Source: JAFLCL01 sp039809495 (GTDB taxonomy: Bacteria > Myxococcota_A > Polyangia > Polyangiales > Sandaracinaceae). From it: DNA of 64,000 bases. The notes beneath the pieces are model-generated. The model did not search any database. It was not told where the DNA came from and worked only from the letters and a program-made list of their open reading frames with translations. Location of the stretch: the NCBI GenBank assembly GCA_039809495.1, contig JBDHVC010000022.1, positions 1 through 64,000 of the forward strand. The letters run 5' to 3'. A program made the position numbers and the translations under genes. Positions 24,775-32,698 of this stretch are shown one piece after another; the first letter of the stretch is position 1; each line of letters opens with the position of its first letter.

Positions 24775-25257
24775 TCAGAGCGACTGGTTCGCGTACCACT
24801 GCGCGAGCACGGCGCCGTGCCCGCGCGTCATCCGGACCTCGACGCGATGGATCCCCGGCTCGACCGGGCAGATCGGCCGCTCCGAGCCGAGGGTGGGCGT
24901 CGCGCCCTCCCGCGCGTCGAGCTGGGCGAGCGAGCCGTTCGGGTCGTAGAGGAGGAGATCGAGGTCGCGCACGCCGTCGTCGCCCTGCCCGAGGAGCTTG
25001 TAGCAGAAGCCCTCCGCCAACACCGAGGTGAAGCTCGCGCGCTCGCCCTCCTCGAGGCTCGCCCGAAAGGGCGCTTCGTAGGGCGTGAGCGCGTAGGCGT
25101 CCGTCTCCTCGCGCGCGCGGAGCGCCGCCTCGAGCGCGTCGGCCGGGGCGGGGCGGGGCGTCGAGATCGACGTCGGCGGCGCGGGCGCCACGTCGGAGCC
25201 GCAGCCCGCGAGCGGGGCGAGGGCGATGAGCGAGAGGAGCGCGACGCGGCGTTGCAT
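24775..25257 (-). CDS. hypothetical lipoprotein
   Basis: 160 aa starting at MQRRVALLSLIAL, with lipobox PLAGC at about residue 19. A Pro-rich linker follows, then a compact domain with two cysteines (EGFCYKLLGQ and ERPICPVEPG) that could form a disulfide. DLDLLLYDPNGS and GIHRVEVRMTRGHG resemble pre-peptidase (PPC)-like beta domains, which bind carbohydrate or stabilise secreted proteins. Divergent from nth with 119 bp between starts. Function unknown. Confidence 0.7.
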   Translation of the reverse strand: MQRRVALLSLIALAPLAGCGSDVAPAPPTSISTPRPAPADALEAALRAREETDAYALTPYEAPFRASLEEGERASFTSVLAEGFCYKLLGQGDDGVRDLDLLLYDPNGSLAQLDAREGATPTLGSERPICPVEPGIHRVEVRMTRGHGAVLAQWYANQSL

Positions 25258-25376
25258 GGCGGATGGACACTCGACGACGAGCGAGGTTTCGGCGCGCGCC
25301 TCGCGCGGACGCCAGGCGACGCTATCCGAGCCTTCGAGGCTGGGCAAACGTCGCGCGCTGGCGTAGACCGGCGCTC

Positions 25377-26213
25377 ATGAACCGCGCCCAGAAGGCCGCG
25401 CGGATCCGCTCGATCCTCGACGAGATCCACCCGAGCCCGCCGATCCCGCTCGATCACACGGATCCGTTCACGCTGCTCGTCTCCGTCGTGCTCGCGGCGC
25501 AGACGACGGACAAGAAGGTGAACGAGGTGACGCCGGCGCTCTTCGCGCGCGCGCGCACGCCCGAGGCCATGAGCCGGCTCTCGGTCGACGAGGTCCGCGC
25601 GCTGATCCGAGAGGTCGGCCTCGCCCCGCAGAAGGCCAAGGCGCTCGTCGGGCTCTCGCGCCTCCTCGTCGAGCGCCACGGGGGCGAGGTGCCGCGGAGC
25701 TTCGAGGCGCTCGAGGCGCTCCCGGGCGTCGGCCACAAGACGGCGTCGGTCGTCATGTCGCAGGCGTTCGGTGTCCCCGCGTTTCCGGTCGACACGCACA
25801 TCCATCGGCTCGCGCGGCGCTGGGGGCTCTCGAGCGGCAAGAGCGTCGAAGAGACCGAGCGTGATCTGAAGGCCACGTTCGACCAGGCGCTCTGGAACCG
25901 GATCCATCTCCAGATCATCTACTTCGGTCGCTCGCACTGCCCGGCGAAGCGCCACGACTTCGACGCCTGCCCGATCTGCAGCTGGGCCGCGAGCCGCGAG
26001 GTCCGCGCGGAGGAGGAGCGCGCGTCGGCGCTCGGCCGCGCGAAGGCGCGGGGGCTCGCGAGCCTCGGCGGGGGCTCGAGCGAGCGCGCCCACGCGGCGC
26101 GGGGGCCCGAGCGAGCGGCGACCAAGGACGGCGCGGCGTCCGAGCGGGCGAGGCCGCGGGGCGTCGCCTCGAAGCTGAAAAAGCCGCCGAAGGCACGATC
26201 GTCCGGGCGATGA
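25377..26213 (+). CDS. nth: endonuclease III with incomplete iron-sulfur loop and basic tail
   Basis: 278 aa. Helix-hairpin-helix DNA glycosylase/AP lyase that removes oxidised pyrimidines. The HhH with catalytic Lys is LEALPGVGHKTAS and the catalytic Asp is in FPVDTHIHRLARRWGL. The usual 4Fe-4S loop has four cysteines; here the CPAKRHDFDACPIC segment shows only three, the second being replaced by Phe. About 70 extra C-terminal residues are basic and end KKPPKARSSGR, perhaps aiding DNA binding. ATG at 25377, with TAGACC 7 nt upstream. Confidence 0.92.
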   Translation: MNRAQKAARIRSILDEIHPSPPIPLDHTDPFTLLVSVVLAAQTTDKKVNEVTPALFARARTPEAMSRLSVDEVRALIREVGLAPQKAKALVGLSRLLVERHGGEVPRSFEALEALPGVGHKTASVVMSQAFGVPAFPVDTHIHRLARRWGLSSGKSVEETERDLKATFDQALWNRIHLQIIYFGRSHCPAKRHDFDACPICSWAASREVRAEEERASALGRAKARGLASLGGGSSERAHAARGPERAATKDGAASERARPRGVASKLKKPPKARSSGR

Positions 26214-26241
26214 GCGGAGATGGCGGCTACGCTCCTAGGCG

Positions 26242-26766
26242 ATGGTCGGGCTCGAGACCCCATCGCCCTGGTTGGCGCCCACGCTCGTCGTGCTCGCGAC
26301 GCTGCTCGTCCTGCTCGTCGTCGCGCGGGGCCTCCTGCCGCTCGTGGGGCTCTCCGGGCCGGCTCGGGCGGCGCGCTCGCGGATCGGCGAGGCGCTCGGG
26401 CGAGGTGAGGACGCGAGCCGCGCCGCGAGCGAGCGAGCCCTCGCGTACGTCGAGGCCGGGCGCGAGGCGCTCGCTCTCCAGGATCGTCGGAGCGCCGCGC
26501 GCTTCGCGCGCCGCGCGCACGGCCTCGATCCCGCCGAGCCCGACGTCATCGCCCTCGTGATCGAGGCGATGTGGGCGGCGAGGCGGTACGGCGCGCTCGA
26601 GCGAGCGCTCTGGGCGTCCCTGGATCGCGCGCGCTCCGAGGCGGGGTTCGAGCGGGCGCGACGGGGGCTCGTCCGGCTCTACGAGGGGCCGCTCCGACGC
26701 CCCGAGCGCGGGCGCGTGCTCGCCGGCCTCAGGCGCGTGATCGAGGAGCCGGCGAATGTCGCGTGA
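26242..26766 (+). CDS. hypothetical membrane-anchored protein with TPR-like helices
   Basis: 174 aa. One N-terminal transmembrane segment (about residues 13-35) is followed by helical repeats (ALAYVEAGREALALQDRRSAARFARRAHGLDP) that look like a degenerate tetratricopeptide pair. Probably anchored in the inner membrane with helices in the periplasm or cytoplasm, mediating protein contacts. TACGCT lies 8 nt before the ATG. Its end overlaps the next gene by 11 bp, so the two are likely co-transcribed. Confidence 0.65.
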   Translation: MVGLETPSPWLAPTLVVLATLLVLLVVARGLLPLVGLSGPARAARSRIGEALGRGEDASRAASERALAYVEAGREALALQDRRSAARFARRAHGLDPAEPDVIALVIEAMWAARRYGALERALWASLDRARSEAGFERARRGLVRLYEGPLRRPERGRVLAGLRRVIEEPANVA

Positions 26767-27409
26767 GGCCCGCACGTCGATGCGCCCCGTGCTCCGCTCG
26801 TGCACGCTCGCGCTCGGCTCGCTCGCGCTCCTCTTCGCCGCAGGGGCCGCTCGCGGCGAGGTGGCCTCCGGCTTCACGAGGGAGGAGCGCGCGCGGCTCG
26901 TGCGCGGTGAGCTCGTCCAGCGGCCCCGCGGCGAGGACGCCGTGGGGAGCTGGATCGGCGGCATCGCGTTCCAGGCGATCGATCGCCCGATCGAGGAGGT
27001 CTGGCGCGCGGTGCAAGACTTCGACGCCTACCACGCGATGCTGCCCGGGACCGACGAGACGCGCGACGACGGCGTCGACGGCGACGCGCGGATCCTCTAC
27101 GTCCACCAGTCGCAGCTCGGCGTGTCGGCCGAGTACTCGCTGCGCATGCGCTTCGACGCGGCCGAGTATCGCGTCGTGTTCGAGCTCGACGAGACGCGAC
27201 CGCACGACGTCGAGGATGCGCGGGGCTTCGTGGAGCTGCGCCGCTACCACCACCGCCGCACCCTCGTCACGTGGGCCGCGCGGGCCTCGCTCGGCGCGGG
27301 CCTCCTCGAGCCGATGCTCCGCGGGCTCGTGGAGCCCTGGCTCCTGCGGGTGCCGACGACCATGAAGCAGTACCTCGAGGGGCGAGGCCGCGAGCGCTAC
27401 CGCGAGTGA
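26756..27409 (+). CDS. exported SRPBCC/START-like protein
   Basis: 217 aa. A signal peptide (core about residues 15-33, ending ARGEV) precedes an SRPBCC/polyketide-cyclase-like domain: AIDRPIEEVWRAVQDFDAYHAML is the typical opening helix-strand region, and the C-terminal long helix is GLVEPWLLRVPTTMKQYLE. The family binds hydrophobic ligands; here it would do so in the periplasm. ATG 26756 has GGAG 7-8 nt upstream. The stop codon forms one end of a palindrome shared with the convergent metalloprotease gene. Confidence 0.75.
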   Translation: MSREARTSMRPVLRSCTLALGSLALLFAAGAARGEVASGFTREERARLVRGELVQRPRGEDAVGSWIGGIAFQAIDRPIEEVWRAVQDFDAYHAMLPGTDETRDDGVDGDARILYVHQSQLGVSAEYSLRMRFDAAEYRVVFELDETRPHDVEDARGFVELRRYHHRRTLVTWAARASLGAGLLEPMLRGLVEPWLLRVPTTMKQYLEGRGRERYRE

Positions 27410-27456
27410 CGGCCTGCCTCGGCTCGATCGATCACGTCGAGCGAGGCGCGCCGTCA
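27407..27456. terminator. bidirectional terminator palindrome containing both stop codons
   Basis: Plus-strand TGACGGC at 27407 pairs with GCCGTCA ending at 27456. The TGA is the stop of the START-like gene and the TCA is the stop, on the minus strand, of the metalloprotease gene. Inner parts (CCTCGGCTCGA with TCGAGCGAGG) also pair. Nothing separates the two genes except this 50-bp hairpin, so it probably terminates transcription in both directions. Confidence 0.7.
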
Positions 27457-29313
27457 GTCGGCGAGGATGGAGCGGAGATACGCGGGCTCGTCGTCGCAGA
27501 AGCGCGAGCGCGCGGCGCCGGGCTCCGCGGCGCGCTCGGCGAGCGGTCGATCCCGGCCCGCATCCATGACGCAGCCGTCGCCGTCGTCCTCGCGATGGAA
27601 GGCGGTGATCGGGCCGTACGGGCGCGCGAGCCCGAGGGAGTGCCCGAGCTCGTGCGCGGTCGTCTCGCCGACGATCGAGGCGAAGGCCCCGATCGCTCGC
27701 TCGATCGCGTCGAGCCGCGCTGGCTCGCCCTCGCCCTGGAGCTCCGCGCGTCGCGCCGGCCTCGCGCGGACGGGATCGAAGATCGCGTCGAAGAGCGGGT
27801 CGCCGTCGGGAGAGCTGGGCGGGACGGCGCCGGGGAGCTCGGGGTGGGACGAGAAGTAGAGCAGCGACTCGACGAAGATGCCGCCGAAGCCCGGGAAGCC
27901 GTCCGCCTGCGTCTCTGCGTTCGCGCCGCCGATCGCGTCGAACATGCGCAGGTTGGAGACGTCCTTGCCGGGCGAGTTGTCGTAGCCGAAGAGCCCGTTG
28001 CCGTTCGGATCGGGCCCGCCGATCTCGATCACCGTCGTCACGCTCGCGTCGAAGTCGGAGGGCTCCTCGAGGCGTACGTCGACGTTGACGCCCTCGTAGA
28101 TCTCCTCCATGCGGCGCACGATGCGGAGCGCGATCTCGTCCTCGGCCGCGCCGAGCCCGAAGCGCGCGAGGCTCTCGTAGTAGCCCGGGAGGAAGCGGAG
28201 CGAGACCACCTGGACCGGGGCGCCGAGGGCGAGCCGGATCGGCACCGTCGCGCCCACGACCTCGTCGCGCCCGGCGATCGCGACCGGCGTGGCGCTGCCC
28301 TCGAAGACGCCCCGCTGCGCGCCGAAGAGGCGCGCCACGACGCGCTCGTCGCGCACCTCCGGCTCGATGACCACGCGGACCTCGGCGCCGGAGACGAAGC
28401 GCGGGACGAGCTCCGCGTCGAGGTCGCGCGCCTCGCCATCGCGCGGCGTGAAGCGGCCACGCAGCCGGATCGTGGTCGCCTCGCTCGGGCGCTCCGAGCC
28501 GCCGAGGAAGCCCGCCCCGCGCACGGTGACGAGGCGCCCGACCGAGGCGTCCCCGCCGTCGAACGAGAAGAGCTCGGGCGCCCCGAAGCTGAGCGCCACC
28601 TCGCGAGCCGCGGTGCGCGAGGGCTCGGCCCCGAGGAGCGTGCGCTCGAGCGTCGCCGTCCCGATCAGCTCGCCAGGGTGAGGGCCGCCGAGCTCGGTCG
28701 TCAGCGTGACGACGCCGCGCGTCCGATCGGAGAGCTCCGCCAGCGCGACGGGGAGCCGCGCGTGGACGGGGGCGCCCGCCAGGCCCGGGCGCGTGAACGT
28801 GCCGTCGATCGCGAGGACGATCTCTCCCTCGCTCGCGCCGATGAAGCCCTCGCCATCGAGCACGATCACGTCGTTGCGATGCACGGCTCCGCTGAGCCCC
28901 TCGTCGAGCTCGAGCGGGAGATCGCTCGCGACGACGAGGCCCAGGGTGAAGCGATCCGTCGTGAGGCCGCGCCCCTCGAGCACGACGTCGAGCGTGTTCG
29001 AGCCCACGGAGAGCGCGTCGAGCGCCGCGCGCGACAGCCGAAAGAGCCGCTCGCTCGGGCCGCTCCCTGGCGCGAGCGCGAGCGTGAAGAGCGCCGAGCC
29101 GCCCTCGAGCGCCGCGAGCACGGGCTCGGGACCGAGGCGATCGAGATCGACGCCTCGGACGCGGAGCAGGCTCCCGAGCAGCACCGGCGAGGGGGCCTCG
29201 ATCGAGAGGATGCGGGGCGCGAACACGGGCTCCTCGCTCGGCGCGGGGCCGGGGCACGCGGCGAGGAGCGCGGTGGCGAGCGCGAGCGTGATCCGCAGGA
29301 GGCGCTGGATCAT
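27454..29313 (-). CDS. lipoprotein zinc metallopeptidase-like protein, atypical third ligand
   Basis: 619 aa. Lipobox LLAAC near residue 20. The first ~380 residues hold several IPT/TIG-like beta domains (APSPVLLGSLLRVRGVDL, VVTLTTELGGPHP). The C-terminal ~240 residues look like a metzincin: TTAHELGHSLGLARP gives HExxHxxGxx, but Arg stands where the third His or Asp ligand is expected; a Met-turn-like GCVMDAGRD follows. Either the site is inactive or another residue serves. Its start overlaps the upstream lipoprotein gene by ATGA (29310-29313), so the two are probably made and exported together. Confidence 0.75.
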   Translation of the reverse strand: MIQRLLRITLALATALLAACPGPAPSEEPVFAPRILSIEAPSPVLLGSLLRVRGVDLDRLGPEPVLAALEGGSALFTLALAPGSGPSERLFRLSRAALDALSVGSNTLDVVLEGRGLTTDRFTLGLVVASDLPLELDEGLSGAVHRNDVIVLDGEGFIGASEGEIVLAIDGTFTRPGLAGAPVHARLPVALAELSDRTRGVVTLTTELGGPHPGELIGTATLERTLLGAEPSRTAAREVALSFGAPELFSFDGGDASVGRLVTVRGAGFLGGSERPSEATTIRLRGRFTPRDGEARDLDAELVPRFVSGAEVRVVIEPEVRDERVVARLFGAQRGVFEGSATPVAIAGRDEVVGATVPIRLALGAPVQVVSLRFLPGYYESLARFGLGAAEDEIALRIVRRMEEIYEGVNVDVRLEEPSDFDASVTTVIEIGGPDPNGNGLFGYDNSPGKDVSNLRMFDAIGGANAETQADGFPGFGGIFVESLLYFSSHPELPGAVPPSSPDGDPLFDAIFDPVRARPARRAELQGEGEPARLDAIERAIGAFASIVGETTAHELGHSLGLARPYGPITAFHREDDGDGCVMDAGRDRPLAERAAEPGAARSRFCDDEPAYLRSILAD

Positions 29314-31814
29314 GGCGCGCACACGCTGCGGTTGACGCCGCCCAGATCGCGGAGCGTTCGACACGTGTAGCCGGTTCGACAGCGATCCGGGCTCCCCGCG
29401 CAGTCGAGCGCGCACGCGCGGATCCCGCCCGCCTCGACGCAGGAGGTGCCGCTCTCGCAGTCCGCGTTCGTCGCGCAGCCCGCGCGGGTGCAGAAGCCGC
29501 CCGGCCACTCCACGCACACGCGCTGAGCCGCGCAGTCGCGGAAGCTCGAGCAGCTCGCCCCGAGCGCCGCCGTCCCGCGGGTCGCGCAGCCGCGCCCCTC
29601 CGAGAACCACTTGCAGGCCTCGCTCGCGCGGCAGTCGGCGTTCACGAGGCAGCTCGCGGCGCAGTCGCTCGGCATCGTCGAGGGCCCCGGATCGGGGCAG
29701 AAGTGGCCGGCCGGGCAGGCGCCGCTCGAGCCCGGCGCGCAGTCGTCCGACGCGCACGACCCGCTCGAGCAGACCTGCCCGCTCGGGCACTCGCTGCTCC
29801 GGGTGCAGCTCGCCCCGGCGGGCGCGATCGAGAGCTCGCCGAGGTACGCGTCCCCCTGGCTCATGTATCCGTAGATGCGGATCGCGTAGCGGCCGGGCGC
29901 GAGCGTGCGGTCGATCGTCGTCGTGCCGTCGACCTCCGTCGAGCGCGCGACGAGGGTCCCCGTGAGGTCGTAGAGCTCGATGTCGACGACCGCCAGCGCG
30001 TCCGCGACGATCGTGATGACCACGCGGCTCGAGCGCGTGAGCTCGAAGGTGCGGTAGTCGTTGTCGCGCTCGCAGAGCGTGCCCTCGAAGTCGGCTCCGA
30101 CGATCGCCCGCGCGGCGCCGATCGAGTCGTCCGGCTCGAACGCGTCGTTCACGCAGCAGCTCCCCGCCGTGATCGTCACGGCGACGTCGTAGGGGTTCTC
30201 GGCGCCGAGGAAGCCGAAGACCTCCGCGTAGAGCGGGCTCGCGTCGGCGGCGCAGTACGCGATCGACTCCGAGTCCCCGACGCCCGCGCTCGAGGCGAGG
30301 ATGCGCCCCGTCCCGTCGAGCAGGCGCAGGTCGAGGTCGCCGTCGCGCGAGCGGAAGCCGTCGAGGACGACCGCGACCTGGGCGCCCGAGGTCGCGCCGG
30401 CGATCCGGAAGACGTCGCGATCACCCGCGCAGATCTGCCCGGCGCTCGAGCGCGTGAGCGGGGTGGCCGTGCCGATCGTGTCGTTCGGCTCGTTCCGATC
30501 GTTCGTGCAGGCCGCCGCGCACGCGAGGGCGACGCTCGCGCCGGGGCCCGTGCAGGCCGAGGCGCGTCCCCCCTCGGTCGTCGTCACGCTCGCGCACTCG
30601 CGCGCGCCGGAGCAGCCGCCGTCGCAGCGCTCGAGGCAGCGCGCGCCTCCGGCCGAGGGCGCGCAGATCCCCGAGGCGCACTCGAGCGAGCTCGTGCATC
30701 GCGCGCACGCCTCGCGGCCTGCCCCCTCGCCCCCGACCGCGAAGAACGAGTCGAGCACGCTCTCGGCGCGGTGATCGCAGAAGGTGCCGCTCGCGTCGTC
30801 GTTGTCGGTCGCCGAGACGATGAAGAAGACCTCGCGCGCCTCGCCGATGCCGAGGCCGAGCGGCGGGACCCGCGCGCGGAAGCGATCGTCGCCCTCGCTC
30901 TCGAAGAGGACCTGCTGAAAGAGCGTGACGTCGGGGCGGGAGGGATCGCTGGGCGTCTCCGTCGTGTAGTAGAGGATCGGCGGCTCGCGGAGCCCCACGT
31001 CGTCCGTCACCGTCGCGACGACGTCGTAGCCGACGCCGCTCGTCACGCGGCTGCCGCCCGCGGGCTCGAGGACGTCGATCGCCGGCGGCTCGCCGTCGCA
31101 GCCCGAACCCCCGCCGCTCCTAAGGACGACGACGTAGTCGTGGGGGACGGGCGCGTGATCCCCGTCGTCCGCCGAGAGGCCGATTGTCCAGCGCTCGGCC
31201 GCCGCGATCTGATCGGGGCTCGGGCACCACACGAAGTCCGCGCTCTTGTTGCCGTCCTGCTCGAGCGTCGCGCCGTTCGGGAGCTCTCCGCGCGGGCGGA
31301 TCTCGACGCCCGGGCTGTCGTCGTCGCGGATCTCGACGCGGAAGCGCACGCAGGGGTCGCGGCCGAGGTCGTACGTGCCGCCGGCGCCCGGCTCGAGGAA
31401 GACGGGCGCGGAGTCGCTCGAGGGGAGGATCTCCACGATCGCGGTCGCCTGGTCGTACACCTCGCCCGCCGGCGACGCGATCGTGATCGTGAGCTCGTGC
31501 GTGCCGACGTGGCTCGCGAGCGGTGTCCAGCGCAGCTCGCCCCCGGAGGGGCCGCCGCTGATCGACGCGACGCTCTCGAGCGCGGGGATCGGGCGTGAGG
31601 GCTCGAAGCGATAGCGGATCGCGGCGCCGCTCGGGTTCGTGACGGGGATCGCGATGCGGAGCGTCGAGGAGACCGTGCCCGTCGCGCGGTCGATGGCGCC
31701 GAGGGTCGGTCGCTCCGTGGTGGGGCAGCCGCCGAGGGCGAACGACGAGAGGACGAGGGCGAAGAGGAAGGCCGTCGGGACGAGCGCTCGTTTCGGAAGC
31801 CACGCGGGCGACAT
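29310..31814 (-). CDS. large secreted lipoprotein with PPC domains and Cys-rich C-terminus
   Basis: 834 aa. Lipobox ALGGC. The N-terminal third holds Ig/cadherin-like domains (RYRFEPSRPIPALESV and AYDV-like strands). Two pre-peptidase C-terminal (PPC) domains follow, starting NEPNDTIGTATPL and FEPDDSIGAARAI. Cys-rich segments occur before them (CARCTSSLECASGIC) and over the last ~160 residues (for example CTRSSECPSGQVCSSGSC), resembling repeats abundant in myxobacterial secreted proteins. Coupled to the downstream metallopeptidase gene by ATGA. Likely a surface-exposed binding or adhesion protein. Confidence 0.75.
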   Translation of the reverse strand: MSPAWLPKRALVPTAFLFALVLSSFALGGCPTTERPTLGAIDRATGTVSSTLRIAIPVTNPSGAAIRYRFEPSRPIPALESVASISGGPSGGELRWTPLASHVGTHELTITIASPAGEVYDQATAIVEILPSSDSAPVFLEPGAGGTYDLGRDPCVRFRVEIRDDDSPGVEIRPRGELPNGATLEQDGNKSADFVWCPSPDQIAAAERWTIGLSADDGDHAPVPHDYVVVLRSGGGSGCDGEPPAIDVLEPAGGSRVTSGVGYDVVATVTDDVGLREPPILYYTTETPSDPSRPDVTLFQQVLFESEGDDRFRARVPPLGLGIGEAREVFFIVSATDNDDASGTFCDHRAESVLDSFFAVGGEGAGREACARCTSSLECASGICAPSAGGARCLERCDGGCSGARECASVTTTEGGRASACTGPGASVALACAAACTNDRNEPNDTIGTATPLTRSSAGQICAGDRDVFRIAGATSGAQVAVVLDGFRSRDGDLDLRLLDGTGRILASSAGVGDSESIAYCAADASPLYAEVFGFLGAENPYDVAVTITAGSCCVNDAFEPDDSIGAARAIVGADFEGTLCERDNDYRTFELTRSSRVVITIVADALAVVDIELYDLTGTLVARSTEVDGTTTIDRTLAPGRYAIRIYGYMSQGDAYLGELSIAPAGASCTRSSECPSGQVCSSGSCASDDCAPGSSGACPAGHFCPDPGPSTMPSDCAASCLVNADCRASEACKWFSEGRGCATRGTAALGASCSSFRDCAAQRVCVEWPGGFCTRAGCATNADCESGTSCVEAGGIRACALDCAGSPDRCRTGYTCRTLRDLGGVNRSVCAP

Positions 31815-31843
31815 GCGCGCATCATCGCACGTTCGCCGAGCCC

Positions 31844-31889
31844 GCGCGCCTCCGCGGGGGCGGCTCACGTCGAGCGAGGCGCGCCGTCA
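31844..31889 (-). terminator. terminator hairpin beginning at mgtC stop codon
   Basis: On the minus strand TGACGGCGCGCCTC begins with the stop of the MgtC-like gene (31887-31889); GAGGCGCGC 23 nt further on pairs with GCGCGCCTC (31876-31884 with 31844-31852). It is one of the TGACGGCGCGCC gene-end elements. There is no T-run. Confidence 0.55.
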
Positions 31890-32570
31890 GAGCGGCCTTC
31901 GGACGGCGACGCGGCGGACGTCCGAGAGCTCCTCGAGGGTGCTCATGAGCCCGCTCACCGTCACCGCCCGCGGCAGCGCGACGTCGAGCGTGATGATCGA
32001 GCGCTTGGTCCGGCGCTCGATCTCGACGTTCGACACGATCGCCCCGAGCGTCTTCAAGCGATCGGTGATCGTGGTGAGCTCGAGCTCGCGCGAGGCGACG
32101 AGCGAGATGCGGTGCTGGACGATCGCGATGTCCTTGTCCTCGAAGCGCCGCAGGACGGTCAGCGCGAGCACGCTCGAGCCGGTCACCGCGCCGGCGACGA
32201 CGTACATCCCCGATCCCGCCGCGAGCCCGATCGACGTCACGACCCAGAGCCCGGCCGCCGTCGTGAGCCCTTGGATCGTGCTGCCCGTCCGCAGGATCGA
32301 GCCGCCGGCGAGGAAGCCGATCCCGGAGACCACCGACGCCGCGATGCGCGAGGTGTCGACCTCGACGTAGTGGCCGTCCTCGTAGCCCTGGAGGAAGGCG
32401 AAGTGCGCCGAGACGACCATGAACGTCGCCGAGCCCATCGCCACGAGGACGTGCGTGCGCAAGCCGACGGGGCGCCCGTGGAGGTCGCGCTCGTAGCCGA
32501 TGACCCCTCCGAGGAAGGCGGCGACGAAGATGCGGAGCAGGAGCTCGAGGGACGAGATGGGGGGCTCCAA
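31887..32570 (-). CDS. mgtC: MgtC/SapB family membrane protein
   Basis: 227 aa. Four to five N-terminal transmembrane helices contain the MgtC signature: LGGVIGYERDLHGRPVGLRTH at residues about 19-39, then GIGFLAGGSIL and TTAAGLWV. A cytoplasmic ACT-like domain follows (residues about 140-227). MgtC proteins affect Mg2+ or ATP-synthase homeostasis and survival under low Mg2+. TTG start, supported by AGGAG 6 nt upstream; no closer ATG fits the conserved N-terminus. No mgtA or Mg riboswitch-like leader is visible. Confidence 0.9.
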   Translation of the reverse strand: MEPPISSLELLLRIFVAAFLGGVIGYERDLHGRPVGLRTHVLVAMGSATFMVVSAHFAFLQGYEDGHYVEVDTSRIAASVVSGIGFLAGGSILRTGSTIQGLTTAAGLWVVTSIGLAAGSGMYVVAGAVTGSSVLALTVLRRFEDKDIAIVQHRISLVASRELELTTITDRLKTLGAIVSNVEIERRTKRSIITLDVALPRAVTVSGLMSTLEELSDVRRVAVRRPL

Positions 32571-32698
32571 CGGGTCTCCTGGGGGCGATGGGAGCGGGCG
32601 GGTCGATCACGAGCCGTCCGACGGCGCGCGCCGGACGCGAGACACACGCGGCCCAAGCGCGCCGCGCTCGCCCGTGGAGGTGTGGCCGCGAACCGCGT

